From: Geobacter sp. AOG1
GTDB lineage: Bacteria; Desulfobacterota; Desulfuromonadia; Geobacterales; Geobacteraceae
Length of the DNA: 64,000 nt
Direction: 5' to 3'
Assembly (NCBI RefSeq): GCF_019972315.1
Contig: NZ_BLIZ01000001.1
Coordinates: forward strand, 620,001-684,000
The position numbers and the translations under genes were made by a program. Positions 28,283-37,899 of this stretch are shown in pieces (positions within the stretch are counted from its first letter, which is position 1; each line of letters begins with the position of its first letter). The notes under the pieces were generated by a model that did no database searches, was not told the origin of the DNA, and saw only the letters and a list, made by a program, of their open reading frames with translations.

Positions 28283-29422
28283 TCAGGACAGCAGCAACTT
28301 GGAAATGACCACCCGTTGTACCTCGTTGGTCCCTTCATAGATCTCGGTGATCTTGGCATCCCGGTACATCCGCTCCACCTCGTAGTCGCAGATGAAGCCG
28401 TAGCCGCCATGGATCTGGATTGCCTCCCGGGCGACGTAGGTGGCCGCCTCGGAGGCCAGCATCTTGCACATGGCCGATTCCATGGTGTAGTTCCTCTTGG
28501 CGTCCTTCAGGCAGGCGGCCTTGTAGGTCATGAGCTTGCTGGTTTCAATCCTGGCCCACATGTCCGCCAGCTTGAACTGGATCGCCTGCAGGTCGCAGAT
28601 CGGGGCGCCGAACTGCTTCCGTTCCTTGGAGTAGGCCAGGGCGCGTTCGAAGGCCCCCTCGGCAATGCCCAACGCCTGGGAGGCGATGCCGATCCGGCCG
28701 CCATTCAGGGTGTCCATGGCGATCTTGAACCCCTGCCCTTCCTGCCCCAGCAGGTTCTCGGCCGGGATGCGCACATTGTCCAGGGCAAAGGCGGTGGTGT
28801 AGCTGCCGCGGATGCCGAGCTTCTTCTCGTTCTTGAGGATTTCGACACCATGGGAGCGGAGGTCGATGATGAAGGCCGAAACCCCTTTGTGCTTGAGGCT
28901 CTTGTCGTGGGTGGCGAAGAGGACGCCGGTCCCCCGGTACCCGCCATTGGTGATGAAGATTTTCGCGCCGTTGACGACGAACTCGTCCCCTTCGCGCCGG
29001 TAGGTGGTGGCAATGGCACCTGCATCGCTCCCCGCATCGGGCTCGGTAAGGAGAAAGCAGCCGATGATGTCGCCGCTATTCAGCGCGGGGAGCCATTTCT
29101 TTTTCTGTTCTTCGGTGCCGAAGGTGTGGATGGGGCCGCAGGCGAGCGAGGTGTGCGCCGAGATGAGGACGCCGCTGGAGCCGCACGCCTTGGAGACTTC
29201 CTCGACGACAATGGCGTAGGAGAGCATGTCCAGGCCGGCCCCGCCGTACTCCTCGGGGAGGTAGCTCCCCAGGAATCCCATGTCCCCCATCTTTCTGACG
29301 AGGGTGTCGGGGATCATGTGCTCCTCGTCGATCTGCATGGCTATCGGCTTGATCTCCTTGTTGACAAAGTCCCGCACGCTCTCCTGCAACACCTTATGGT
29401 CCTGGCTCAACTCGAAATTCAT
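28283..29422 (-). CDS. Acyl-CoA dehydrogenase (short-chain type)
   Basis: A 379-residue enzyme, paralogue of the one at 24454. It has FLLTEPDAGSDAGA, IHGGYGFICDYEVERMYRDAKI and the catalytic Glu in IYEGTNEVQRVV. Located directly upstream of etfBA and downstream of a crotonase gene, it most likely oxidises butyryl-CoA to crotonyl-CoA, the natural input for the hydratase, dehydrogenase and thiolase of this operon. The substrate is inferred from context. Confidence 0.92.
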   Translation of the reverse strand: MNFELSQDHKVLQESVRDFVNKEIKPIAMQIDEEHMIPDTLVRKMGDMGFLGSYLPEEYGGAGLDMLSYAIVVEEVSKACGSSGVLISAHTSLACGPIHTFGTEEQKKKWLPALNSGDIIGCFLLTEPDAGSDAGAIATTYRREGDEFVVNGAKIFITNGGYRGTGVLFATHDKSLKHKGVSAFIIDLRSHGVEILKNEKKLGIRGSYTTAFALDNVRIPAENLLGQEGQGFKIAMDTLNGGRIGIASQALGIAEGAFERALAYSKERKQFGAPICDLQAIQFKLADMWARIETSKLMTYKAACLKDAKRNYTMESAMCKMLASEAATYVAREAIQIHGGYGFICDYEVERMYRDAKITEIYEGTNEVQRVVISKLLLS

Positions 29423-29521
29423 AATCTTCTCCTTTATAATTCCGGTTAAAACCCCTTGAACCGCTCGCTTCCCTGCGGTCGCTCAAGACGCAAAGGACGC
29501 CAAGTAACTACCGATTTGCTA

Positions 29522-29575
29522 TTCTTTGCGTTCTTTGCGTTCTTCGCGTTCTTCGCGTTCTTTGCGTTCTTTGCG
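29522..29575. repeat. Six tandem copies of a 9-bp unit (TTCTTTGCG/TTCTTCGCG)
   Basis: Six head-to-tail copies of TTCTTYGCG fill the spacer between the acyl-CoA dehydrogenase and enoyl-CoA hydratase genes. Two central copies carry C instead of T. The copy number is probably variable by slippage. Confidence 0.9.
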
Positions 29576-29595
29576 GTTCCAGAGGTTTTACGTTT

Positions 29596-30378
29596 TCATT
29601 TCCCCTTGAACGCCGCCTTGCGCTTCTCGACGAACGCCCCCATCCCCTCTTTCTGGTCGTCGGTGGCAAACAGCACCCCGAAGAGAGAGGCCTCGTAGCG
29701 GAAGCCGTCTTCCTTGCCCATGTTCAGGCCGTTGGCAATGGCATCCTTGGCGTAGGCGACACCGAGCGAACCGACGCCGGCAATGGCGGCAGCGGTCTCT
29801 TTTGCCTTGTCCATAAGCTCTTCCGGGGCGAAGACCTCGTTGACGATCCCCCAGGCCAGTGCCTTGTCCGCCGTGATTATCCGGCCGGTGAAGATCAGCT
29901 CGTTGGCCTTGTTGGGGCCGATGAGCCGGGCCAGGTTCTGGGTGCCGCCGAAGCCGGGCATGATCCCCAGGGTTACCTCCGGGAAACCGAGCTTGGCTTT
30001 TGCCGAGGCGTAGATAAAATCGCACCCCAGGGCGAGCTCCAGGCCGCCGCCGAGGGCAAAGCCGTTCACCGCGGCAATGACCGGTTTCTTCATCTTCTCC
30101 ATGGCCATCATGACATGCTGGCCCTTGACGGCGAACCGGTGCCCCTCGTAGGAGGACATGGCGGACATCTCCTTGATGTCGGCCCCGGCCACGAAGGCCT
30201 TCTCCCCGGCACCGGTGACGATCACCACCTTGACCGCCGGATCGTACTCCAGCTCGTAAAGCGCACACCCCAGCTCGGTGAGCACCTCACTGGTCAGGGA
30301 GTTCAACGCCTGGGGGCGGTTGACGGTGAGGGTGGCGACGCCGGCGGCAGTTTCGATGAGCAGGTTCTTGAATTCCAT
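29596..30378 (-). CDS. Enoyl-CoA hydratase (crotonase family)
   Basis: A 260-residue crotonase with the oxyanion-hole segments AFVAGADIKEMSAM and GFALGGGLELALGCDF, plus the catalytic pattern LGFPEVTLGIMPGFGGTQNLARL (both acidic residues of hydratases present). It should hydrate crotonyl-CoA to 3-hydroxybutyryl-CoA. It follows the dehydrogenase gene hbd-like at 30490 in the operon. Confidence 0.92.
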   Translation of the reverse strand: MEFKNLLIETAAGVATLTVNRPQALNSLTSEVLTELGCALYELEYDPAVKVVIVTGAGEKAFVAGADIKEMSAMSSYEGHRFAVKGQHVMMAMEKMKKPVIAAVNGFALGGGLELALGCDFIYASAKAKLGFPEVTLGIMPGFGGTQNLARLIGPNKANELIFTGRIITADKALAWGIVNEVFAPEELMDKAKETAAAIAGVGSLGVAYAKDAIANGLNMGKEDGFRYEASLFGVLFATDDQKEGMGAFVEKRKAAFKGK

Positions 30379-30489
30379 TGATTTTTCTCCTTAAACCGGT
30401 TCGATTTCGCGTTCAGGCCCAGGTGGGAACGAGGCGTAGAGCGCTACGTTGAGAAGCCAACGCCGGCATGGACGTGAAGGCGAAGCGGC

Positions 30490-31335
30490 TCAGTAGGTAT
30501 AGAAACCCCGTCCCGACTTTCTCCCCAGGTACCCCGCATTGACCATCTTCACCAGCAGCGGGCAGGGGCGGTATTTCGGATCCTTGAAGCCGTCGTAGAG
30601 GACGTTGGCGATGGCGAGCACCGTGTCGAGGCCGATGAAGTCCGCCAGGGTCAGGGGTCCCATCGGCTGGTTGGTGCCAAGCTTCATCCCCTTGTCGATG
30701 TCTTCCGCCGTGGCGATCCCCTCGTAGAGGGCAAAGACCGCCTCGTTGATCATGGGGATGAGGACCCGGTTGACGATGAAGCCGGGATAGTCCTGGGAGA
30801 CCGCCATCTCCTTCTCCAGTCCGGCCACCAGTTCGGACGTGGTGCGGAAGGTGGCGTCGCTCGTGGCGTGGCCGCGGATCACTTCCACGAGCTTCATCAC
30901 CGGTACCGGGTTCATGAAGTGCATGCCGATGACCTTGTCGGGCCGCCTGGTGACGGCGGCAATCTTGGTGATCGGAATGGAAGAGGTGTTGGAGGCAAGG
31001 ATGGCACTGGGCTGGACGATGTCGTCCAGCTTGCGGAAGATGTCCAGCTTGAGCGGCTCGTGCTCGGTGACCGCCTCCACGCAGAAATCACAGCTGGCCA
31101 GGCCGGTCATGTCCTTCGTGGTCATGATCCGTCCCACGGTCTCCCCCACCAGCGTTTCGGCAATGACCCCCTTCTTCGCCTGCCGCTCCAGGTTCTGGTG
31201 GATGGTGGCAATGGCTTTTTCAAGCTGGACTTCGGCGATATCGTAGAGAACAACCTGATACCCGAACTGGGCAAAGACATGGGCAATGCCGTTCCCCATC
31301 TGCCCTGCCCCGAGTATACCGACTGTTTTGATCAT
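30490..31335 (-). CDS. 3-hydroxybutyryl-CoA dehydrogenase
   Basis: A 281-residue NAD-dependent enzyme with Rossmann motif GILGAGQMGNGIA, catalytic MHFMNPVPVMKLVEVIRG (His), and the C-terminal NQPMGPLTLADFIGLDT and GYLGRKSGRGFYTY. Its size equals the stand-alone short-chain 3-hydroxyacyl-CoA dehydrogenases. It converts 3-hydroxybutyryl-CoA to acetoacetyl-CoA, the thiolase substrate. Confidence 0.93.
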   Translation of the reverse strand: MIKTVGILGAGQMGNGIAHVFAQFGYQVVLYDIAEVQLEKAIATIHQNLERQAKKGVIAETLVGETVGRIMTTKDMTGLASCDFCVEAVTEHEPLKLDIFRKLDDIVQPSAILASNTSSIPITKIAAVTRRPDKVIGMHFMNPVPVMKLVEVIRGHATSDATFRTTSELVAGLEKEMAVSQDYPGFIVNRVLIPMINEAVFALYEGIATAEDIDKGMKLGTNQPMGPLTLADFIGLDTVLAIANVLYDGFKDPKYRPCPLLVKMVNAGYLGRKSGRGFYTY

Positions 31336-31360
31336 ATATCCTCCTGTGATGAAAAGCTTT

Positions 31361-31411
31361 GCATAGGACCTAGAGGACTCATAAGACCCATAGGACCCAT
31401 AAGGCTTCTTA
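31361..31411. repeat. Intergenic decamer-like repeat (CATAGGACCC type)
   Basis: Several degenerate copies of a roughly 10-bp unit (ataggacct, cataagaccc, ataggaccc, ataagg) lie in the hbd-thiolase spacer. They resemble the repeat at 28248-28278. No protein frame uses them. Confidence 0.5.
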
Positions 31412-32584
31412 AACCCGTTCGAAAATCACCGCCACTGCTTCGCCGCCGCCGATACAGAGCGTGGCCAGCCCGTAGCGCTGCTGTCGTTTGTGTAGTTCCC
31501 GAATGACGGTCGCCGCCAGCCGTCCGCCGCTGGCGCCGATGGGATGGCCGATGGCGCAGGCGCCGCCGTTGACATTCACCTTGTCCAGCGGAAGGCCCAG
31601 CCCCTTGATGGCCAGGAGCGCCACCGAGGCGAAGGCCTCGTTGATCTCGAACAGGTCGATGTCGGAAATCTTCAGCCCGGCCCGGGTGCAGACCTTCTGA
31701 ATGGCACCGATGGGGGCCTCGGGGAAATTGTCGGGATGGCGGCTCTCGGTCGCCATGGCCACGATGCGCGCCTTGGGGGTGAGGTTGTGCTTCTTGAGTC
31801 CTGCGGCATCGGTCAGGAGGGCCAGAGCGGCGCCGTCGTTGATGGAGGAGGCGTTGCCGGCGGTGATGGTGCCATCCTTCTTGAAGACCGCCTTCAGCTG
31901 CGGCAGCTTGGCCGGATCCCCCTTGAACGGCTCTTCGTCGGTGTCCAGGATCTCGTCCCCCTTTTTCCCCTTCTTCACTACCGGCACGATCTCGCCGGCG
32001 AACACCCCGCCGCTTGCCGCCGCCTGGGCCAACTGGTAGGAACGGATGGCGAATTCATCCTGTTCCTCCCTCGTCAGGCCGCCGCGCTCCGCGCTCACCT
32101 CGCCGATGTCCCCCATGTGCCGGCCAGTGTATGGATCCTGCAGGCCGTCGTAAACCATCAGATCGAGCAGTTCGCCATGCCCCATCCGGTAGCCGGCCCG
32201 GGCCTTTTTCAGGATATAGGGGGCAAGCGACATGTTTTCCATGCCGCCGGCGATCACCACCTGGGACTCGCCAAGACGGATGCTGCCGGCACCGAGCATG
32301 ATCGCCTTAAGACCGCTGCCGCAGACCTTATTGATGGTCAGGGCATGGACCGTGTCGGGAATGCCGGCCCCCCGCATGGCCTGCCGCGCGGGGGCCTGGC
32401 CGCAGCCACCCGTCAGCACCTGGCCGACGATCACCTCGTCCACCTGGTCGGCAGCGAGTCCGGCCCGTGTCAACAGCCCGGCCATGACCGTCGCCGCCAG
32501 CTTCGGCGCCTCCACCTCTGCCAGCATGCCACCGAAAGAACCAAACGGGGTCCGTAACGCCTCCACTACAAAGACATCGCTCAT
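31409..32584 (-). CDS. Acetyl-CoA acetyltransferase (thiolase)
   Basis: A 391-residue thiolase. The nucleophilic cysteine is in INKVCGSGLKAIMLGA, the catalytic His in GGACAIGHPIGASGGR, and the second cysteine in ATLCIGGGEAVAV. It cleaves acetoacetyl-CoA into two acetyl-CoA. It is the first gene of the operon, with GGGGAGG upstream of its ATG and a strong promoter with an operator-like palindrome just ahead. Confidence 0.94.
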   Translation of the reverse strand: MSDVFVVEALRTPFGSFGGMLAEVEAPKLAATVMAGLLTRAGLAADQVDEVIVGQVLTGGCGQAPARQAMRGAGIPDTVHALTINKVCGSGLKAIMLGAGSIRLGESQVVIAGGMENMSLAPYILKKARAGYRMGHGELLDLMVYDGLQDPYTGRHMGDIGEVSAERGGLTREEQDEFAIRSYQLAQAAASGGVFAGEIVPVVKKGKKGDEILDTDEEPFKGDPAKLPQLKAVFKKDGTITAGNASSINDGAALALLTDAAGLKKHNLTPKARIVAMATESRHPDNFPEAPIGAIQKVCTRAGLKISDIDLFEINEAFASVALLAIKGLGLPLDKVNVNGGACAIGHPIGASGGRLAATVIRELHKRQQRYGLATLCIGGGEAVAVIFERV

Positions 32585-32613
32585 CGTGTTCCTCCCCGGG
32601 GAAATTTTGAACC

Positions 32614-32642
32614 AGTATAGCTCCAGTTTACGTACATGTCAA
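32614..32642 (-). promoter_or_regulatory. Thiolase-operon promoter with operator in the spacer
   Basis: Read on the minus strand: -35 TTGACA (complement of 32637-32642), a 17-bp spacer beginning TGTACGTAAAC, and -10 TATACT (complement of 32614-32619). The block TTTACGTACATGTCAA (plus strand 32627-32642) and AAAACGTGTTT just beyond it recur almost unchanged at the icmF promoter, pointing to a common regulator acting within or beside the promoter. Confidence 0.8.
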
Positions 32643-32925
32643 CCAAATATAAAACGTGTTTATATAATACTGCATAAACAACCTGCGGCGTATTGTTGAT
32701 CACTACAAATCCTGCCAATACAGGGGTGACCTTGTGTCATTTTACCGGGAAAGACGCCGAGATTGTCCCAGGATCCCCCTGAGAGCCTGAAATGGTAGTG
32801 CGGACAAGCTCTCGGCTGCGAAGTTTGCGGAATAGGGACCACCTGCGTGGGAAAGGCAAAACGAAGGTGCACGGGATGAACAGAGCGGAATGTATCATGC
32901 AGGCTCCGATCACCTGAAAGAATAC
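32643..32925. other. Intergenic stretch without a recognisable gene
   Basis: Beyond the upstream half of the operator (AAAACGTGTTT near 32651-32661) I see no convincing coding frame, RNA or repeat before the terminator of the peptidase gene. Confidence 0.5.
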
Positions 32926-32947
32926 GGGGCAGCCCTTTGACTGCCCC
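32926..32947 (-). terminator. Hairpin after the M24 peptidase gene
   Basis: GGGGCAG (32926-32932) pairs with CTGCCCC (32941-32947), 15 bp beyond the peptidase stop, with a T-rich stretch following on the minus strand. A moderate intrinsic terminator. Confidence 0.55.
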
Positions 32948-32961
32948 ATGGCGGCATTGCC

Positions 32962-34128
32962 TTACAGGCTGACGATGTCGTCGGCCAGATCGGTCAACTT
33001 TACCCCGCCGCTGTCACTGACCACAAAGGTGTTTTCGATGCCGATCACCCCCTGGCCCGGGATAACGAACTTGGGCTCAATGGCAACGGTCTGGCCTGCC
33101 CGGAGCGGTACCTTGAATCCCTGGGCCAGGACCGGCAGTTCGTCCAGTTCGAGTCCTGTACCATGGCCGACGAATCGGGCGTTTTCTCCCGGCGCCCCCA
33201 TGTAGTACTTGGCAAGCCCGGCCTCTTCGGCCATGGCAAGCGACGTGAGGAACAGCTCCTCGCAGACGGTGCCCGGCTTGAGGCGTTCCACCAACTGCCG
33301 CTGAATTGCCAGCGCTGTGGCAAAAGCATGCCGGAGTTCGGGCGACAGGGAGCCGATGACAAATATCCGGGTCATATCGACGATGTACCCATTGAATACC
33401 CCGGCGTAGTCGATGAGGATCGGGGTGTTGGGGCTGATTTCGTCGACCGAGGCGCCGTGGGGAGATGCGTTGGAGAGCCCTCCGCCGGTGACGGCACCGT
33501 CGAAGAACCCCGGCTGCCCGGCGGAGGAAGAGACGGCCAGTCCCATGAACAGCTCCTGGTTGAAGGCCCGCATCCGCACGTAACCTTCACCCCCCGCCTT
33601 CCGGAGGCGACACTCGAACTCGGCGGACAGGTCCAGTTCCCGCATGCCGGGTCGCAGGAATTCGGGTACCTGTTCGAAAATGCCGCAGAGCCGGCTGCCG
33701 CTGCGACGCATCTGCTCCAGCTCCCAGGCGGACTTGACCGAGCGGATATCGCGGTTGATGCCGGAGATATCGACGAATTCACGCCCGGGGAGCAGCTTGG
33801 CGTAGTAGTTGTATTGCTGGACCGGGATGATGTCGAAAGTCAGGCCGACCCTCCTGACAGCATCGCCGAACAGGGCCGGAAACTCCTTGCTGGAGGGAAA
33901 CGGTCGGGTGTCCTCGATGAGGCTTTCCGTGACGGCGCGGCTGTAGCTCTTGCGCACCAGGAGCAACGGGTTGCCGTCGGCTGGAATCCAGAGAGTGGCG
34001 TTTTGTCGGGTGCCGCTGAAGTAGTAGATATCGATGGGATAGATGATCAGTGCCCCGTCGATACCCGCGGCACGCAGTTCCTGTTGGAGGCGGATGATCC
34101 GCTGCTCCGATTCCATTTTGGTCAGCAT
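32962..34128 (-). CDS. M24-family peptidase (Xaa-Pro aminopeptidase-like)
   Basis: A 388-residue protein with an N-terminal creatinase-like domain and a C-terminal pita-bread fold. Metal ligands appear in ILIDYAGVFNGYIVDMTRIF (two Asp), FVGHGTGLELDELP (His) and the Glu of TVAIEPKFVIPGQGVIGIENTF. I place the start at the ATG whose complement ends at 34128 because GGAAAGGA lies just upstream; an in-frame ATG ending at 34155 is the alternative. It removes N-terminal residues before proline or acts on a related substrate. It lies between the two branches of the acyl-CoA regulon without an obvious link to it. Confidence 0.88.
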   Translation of the reverse strand: MLTKMESEQRIIRLQQELRAAGIDGALIIYPIDIYYFSGTRQNATLWIPADGNPLLLVRKSYSRAVTESLIEDTRPFPSSKEFPALFGDAVRRVGLTFDIIPVQQYNYYAKLLPGREFVDISGINRDIRSVKSAWELEQMRRSGSRLCGIFEQVPEFLRPGMRELDLSAEFECRLRKAGGEGYVRMRAFNQELFMGLAVSSSAGQPGFFDGAVTGGGLSNASPHGASVDEISPNTPILIDYAGVFNGYIVDMTRIFVIGSLSPELRHAFATALAIQRQLVERLKPGTVCEELFLTSLAMAEEAGLAKYYMGAPGENARFVGHGTGLELDELPVLAQGFKVPLRAGQTVAIEPKFVIPGQGVIGIENTFVVSDSGGVKLTDLADDIVSL

Positions 34129-34270
34129 CGGGGTGTCCTTTCCGGAGAAGAGCATGATGGCCTTTGAATATGTTTGTCCGATGAGTATAGCCGTATACCG
34201 GACAAAAGAAAGGGATGGGAGACAGGGCGCTCACCCGCCACGGCGTCAACGACAGGATCTGCCCCTGCCC

Positions 34271-37200
34271 TCACATATTTCTCCGGTATTTCCCTCCCAC
34301 TTCATACAGCGCGTGGGAAATCTGCCCCAGCGAGGCATACTTCACCGTCTCCATCAGCTCGGCGAAGATGTTCCCGCCACTTACTGCCACCTCCTGGAGC
34401 CGCTGGAGGGCTGCCGGGGCCTGCTGCCGGTTTCGCTCCTGGAAAGCGCGCAGGTTGGCGATCTGCTGCTCCTTCTCTTCCTTCGTGGCCCGGGCCAGTT
34501 CCCCCGGCACCTGGTATCCCTCTTCATTGGCCCGCGGATTGATGAAGCAGTTGACACCGATGATGGGGAGTTCGCCGCTGTGTTTCTTGTGCTCGTAGAG
34601 CATGGATTCGTCCTGTATCTTGCTGCGCTGGTACTGGGTTTCCATGGCGCCGAGCACCCCGCCCCGCTGGTCGATCCGCTCGAATTCCGCCAGCACCGCC
34701 TCTTCCACCAGGTCGGTCAACTCCTCGATGATGAACGACCCCTGGCAGGAGTTCTCGTTCCTGGCCAGGCCGAACTCCCGGGTGATGATCATCTGGATCG
34801 CCATGGCCCGGCGCACCGACTCCTCGGTGGGGGTGGTCACCGCCTCGTCGTAGGCATTGGTGTGCAGGGAATTGCAGTTGTCGTAGATCGCCATGAGCGC
34901 CTGCAGGGTGGTGCGGATGTCGTTGAAGTCCATCTCCTGTGCGTGCAGCGAGCGACCGCTCGTCTGGATATGGTACTTGAGTTTCTGGCTCCGGTCGTTG
35001 GCGCCGTATTTCTCCCGCATCACCACCGCCCAGATGCGCCGCGCCACCCGGCCGATCACCGTGTATTCCGGGTCCAGGCCGTTACTGAAGAAGTAGGAGA
35101 GGTTCGGGGCAAAGTCGTCGATATGCATGCCGCGGGAGAGATAGTACTCCACGTAGGTGAAGCCGTTGGAAAGGGTGAAGGCGAGCTGGGAAATGGGGTT
35201 GGCCCCCGCCTCGGCGATATGGTAGCCGCTGATGGAGACCGAATAGTAGTTGCGCACCTTCTGCTCGATGAAGTACTGCTGGATATCCCCCATCATCCGG
35301 AGTGCGAACTCGGTGGAGAAGATGCAGGTGTTCTGCCCCTGGTCCTCCTTCAGGATGTCGGCCTGGACCGTTCCCCGGACGGTCTGCAGGGTACAGCTCC
35401 TGATCTCCGCGTATTCGGCGTTGCCGGGGGCGCGGCCGTTTTTCTCCCGGAACGCATCCACCTGCTGGTCGATGGCCGCATTGAAGAAGAAGGCGAGCAT
35501 CATGGGGGCCGGGCCGTTGATGGTGATGGAGACGCTGGTGTTGGGGGCGCAGAGGTCGAAGCCGGCGTAGAGCTTCTTCATGTCCTCCGCCGTGCAGATG
35601 GAGACTCCGCTCTCCCCCACCTTGCCGTAGATATCGGGGGGATAATCCGGATCCTCGCCGTAGAGGGTGACACTGTCGAACGCGGTGGAGAGCCGCTTGG
35701 CGTCGTCATCCTTGCAGAGGTAGTGAAAACGGCGATTGGTCCGCTCCGGCGTCCCTTCCCCGGCAAACTGGCGCTTGGGGTCCTCCTCGGCCCGCTTGAA
35801 GGGGAACACCCCGGCCGTGTAGGGGAAGAGCCCCGGTGCATTTTCCAGCATGGTCCAGCGCAGAATCTCCCCCCAGTCGGCGAAACCGGGGAGGCAGACC
35901 CTGGGAATGCGGGTGCCGGAGAGGGTAGTGGTATGGAGGTCGCTCCGGATCTCCTTGTCCCGCACCCTGGTGACCAGCTGGTCCTGGCGGTAGCTCTCCT
36001 TGAGACAGGGCCAGTCGGCGAGTATTTTTTTCGGCTCTTCGTGCAGCTTCGACTCGTAGCCGGCAATCTGACGATCCAGTTCTTCAAGCGTAGGTGTCCC
36101 CTCCAGGACCTCTCTGGCACCCTTGAGCTGGAACAGGCGCCGCGCCACCCCCACCTGCTCCAGCACACGCCTGCGATAGCTCCGCACCGCCTGGACGATC
36201 TCCCCCAGGTAGTGAATCCGGTCCGGAGGGATGATGTACTTCTTGAGACTCTCCTTCTCATCGACCGCCAGCTGCGACTGCAGTCCCGCCCCCGTCTTCG
36301 CGTTCAGGACATCGATCAGCGCCCGGTAGAGCACGTTGGTACCCGGGTCGTTGAACTGGGCGGCGATGGTGCCATAGACCGGCAACTCCTCGTCCGCCAC
36401 CTCGAACAGGTTCCGGTTGCGCCGGTACTGCTTCCGCACGTTGCGCAGGGCGTCTTCGGACCCCTTGCGCTCGAACTTGTTCAGCGCCACCAGGTCGGCG
36501 AAGTCGAGCATGTCGATCTTCTCCAGCTGGGTCGGGGCCCCGAACTCGCAGGTCATCACGTAGAGGGAAACGTCGGCGATGTCCACCACCCGGGCATCCC
36601 CCTGGCCGATGCCGCTGGTCTCCACAATCACCAGGTCGAACCCTGCCGCTTTTACCACGTCAATGGCATCGTGAATGGCGGCGGAGAGCTCGGAGTGGGA
36701 ATCGCGGGTGGCGAGCGAACGCATGTAGACCTTACTGGTATTGATGGCATTCATCCGGATCCGGTCCCCCAGGAGTGCACCCCCCGTCCGCTGCCGTGAC
36801 GGGTCCACCGCCAGGATGGCGACACTCCTCTCAGGAAAATCACGCAGGAAACGGCGGACCAGTTCGTCGCTGAGGGAGCTCTTTCCCGCCCCGCCGGTAC
36901 CGGTAATGCCGACCACGGGAACCGGTCGCCCCATGACACGGATCTGTTCCCGCAGCGGGCCATAGCCGGCTGTGTGATCATGTACATCCTGCTCCGCCAG
37001 GGTGATCAGGGTATTGACCGCCCGGATATCCTGGTGCTGGAGTTTGGCGATTTCCGCGTCAATGCTGCGCTGCGGCGCAAAATCGCACTCCTTCAGCATC
37101 AGGTTGATCATCCCTTGCAGCCCCATGCGGCGGCCATCCTCCGGCGAGAAGATCTTGCTGATGCCGTACGCCTCCAGTTCCCGGATCTCATCCGGGATAA

Positions 37201-37519
37201 TCACCCCGCCACCGCCGCCGAAGATCCGCACCTGCTCCGCGCCCCGCTCCCGCAACTGGTCCTTGATGTACCTGAAGAACTCCAGATGCCCACCCTGATA
37301 GCAGGAGACGGCGATCCCCTGGGCATCCTCCTGTATGGCCGCGGTGACGATCTCATCCACCGAGCGGTTATGCCCCAGATGGATCACTTCGGCCCCGGAG
37401 GCCTGGAGGATGCGGCGGATGATGTTCGTGGAGGCGTCGTGACCGTCGAACAGGCTGGTGGCGGTGACGAAGCGGACCTTGTGACTGGTTTTGTAGACTT
37501 CAGGGGATGCGGTATGCAT
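34271..37519 (-). CDS. icmF: Fused isobutyryl-CoA mutase IcmF (B12-dependent mutase with G-protein chaperone)
   Basis: A 1082-residue single-chain mutase. Order: B12-binding domain (residues about 13-145, with the DGHDAS form of the DxHxxG motif, His27), a MeaI/ArgK-type GTPase chaperone (Walker [21 protein letters not shown], near residue 215), and the substrate-binding and catalytic mutase domain (from about 550). This order is that of IcmF, which interconverts isobutyryl-CoA and n-butyryl-CoA (some variants act on pivalyl-CoA). GAGGAGG precedes the ATG. Its promoter shares an operator with the butyryl-CoA oxidation operon, which supports the isobutyryl/butyryl assignment over methylmalonyl-CoA. 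Confidence 0.93.
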   Translation of the reverse strand: MHTASPEVYKTSHKVRFVTATSLFDGHDASTNIIRRILQASGAEVIHLGHNRSVDEIVTAAIQEDAQGIAVSCYQGGHLEFFRYIKDQLRERGAEQVRIFGGGGGVIIPDEIRELEAYGISKIFSPEDGRRMGLQGMINLMLKECDFAPQRSIDAEIAKLQHQDIRAVNTLITLAEQDVHDHTAGYGPLREQIRVMGRPVPVVGITGTGGAGKSSLSDELVRRFLRDFPERSVAILAVDPSRQRTGGALLGDRIRMNAINTSKVYMRSLATRDSHSELSAAIHDAIDVVKAAGFDLVIVETSGIGQGDARVVDIADVSLYVMTCEFGAPTQLEKIDMLDFADLVALNKFERKGSEDALRNVRKQYRRNRNLFEVADEELPVYGTIAAQFNDPGTNVLYRALIDVLNAKTGAGLQSQLAVDEKESLKKYIIPPDRIHYLGEIVQAVRSYRRRVLEQVGVARRLFQLKGAREVLEGTPTLEELDRQIAGYESKLHEEPKKILADWPCLKESYRQDQLVTRVRDKEIRSDLHTTTLSGTRIPRVCLPGFADWGEILRWTMLENAPGLFPYTAGVFPFKRAEEDPKRQFAGEGTPERTNRRFHYLCKDDDAKRLSTAFDSVTLYGEDPDYPPDIYGKVGESGVSICTAEDMKKLYAGFDLCAPNTSVSITINGPAPMMLAFFFNAAIDQQVDAFREKNGRAPGNAEYAEIRSCTLQTVRGTVQADILKEDQGQNTCIFSTEFALRMMGDIQQYFIEQKVRNYYSVSISGYHIAEAGANPISQLAFTLSNGFTYVEYYLSRGMHIDDFAPNLSYFFSNGLDPEYTVIGRVARRIWAVVMREKYGANDRSQKLKYHIQTSGRSLHAQEMDFNDIRTTLQALMAIYDNCNSLHTNAYDEAVTTPTEESVRRAMAIQMIITREFGLARNENSCQGSFIIEELTDLVEEAVLAEFERIDQRGGVLGAMETQYQRSKIQDESMLYEHKKHSGELPIIGVNCFINPRANEEGYQVPGELARATKEEKEQQIANLRAFQERNRQQAPAALQRLQEVAVSGGNIFAELMETVKYASLGQISHALYEVGGKYRRNM

Positions 37520-37716
37520 GGCGGTTCCTCCTCATCATTGTTTTCAGACAACGGCCGCAGATAGTTCCTGAAACGGGGATCTATTAGTTCTGGAAAGGCT
37601 GTCTCGCGTTTGCGATATCCCGCACAAATTGTCAATAACGCGAAGACCCGGCCAGTAACGCCTTATTCAAGGGTTTTATGCACCGGCAACTATTTGGCAA
37701 ACTATATGTGACCGAA

Positions 37717-37744
37717 CATATAACGCAGCTTACGTACATGTCAA
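37717..37744 (-). promoter_or_regulatory. icmF promoter with shared operator
   Basis: On the minus strand: -35 TTGACA (complement of 37739-37744), a 16-bp spacer starting TGTACGTAAG, and -10 TATATG (complement of 37717-37722). CTTACGTACATGTCAA and the following AAAACATGTTT match the thiolase promoter closely; AAACATGTTT is itself a perfect palindrome. Confidence 0.75.
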
Positions 37745-37840
37745 GCATAAATAAAACATGTTTTTACTAAATTTCTTTAAGCTGTCATACAACCGCTCCC
37801 CTACCACCCACTCGGCTAACGCACAGCTGTGTGAAACAGA

Positions 37841-37869
37841 TTGACATTGCGAAAAGCCTGCCCTATAAT
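37841..37869 (+). promoter_or_regulatory. Sigma-70-type promoter of the MerR gene
   Basis: Consensus TTGACA (37841-37846) and TATAAT (37864-37869) are separated by exactly 17 bp. Transcription would begin near 37876, which rules out the longer reading-frame start at 37831 and fixes the GTG at 37900. Confidence 0.88.
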
Positions 37870-37899
37870 TCTTCAAAATTTAACGTAAAGGTAAACTGC

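Noticed and set aside
24496-29449. Long plus-strand open frames opposite the acyl-CoA dehydrogenase and Etf genes (24496-26172, 27533-29449)
   Set aside because: They are mirror frames of well-conserved enzymes, without ribosome sites or recognisable domains.
29456-29698. Plus-strand frame with repeated FFA residues
   Set aside because: It is simply the translation of the 9-bp tandem repeat.
34043-36799. Plus-strand open frame of 918 codons opposite icmF
   Set aside because: It is antisense to a gene with clear domains; long stop-free antisense frames are expected in GC-rich genes. Its composition (Arg/Gly/His/Val-rich) and lack of motifs fit a shadow.
37831-37899. Longer start for the MerR regulator
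   Set aside because: The consensus promoter at 37841-37869 would lie within this coding extension, so its transcript could not contain the start.
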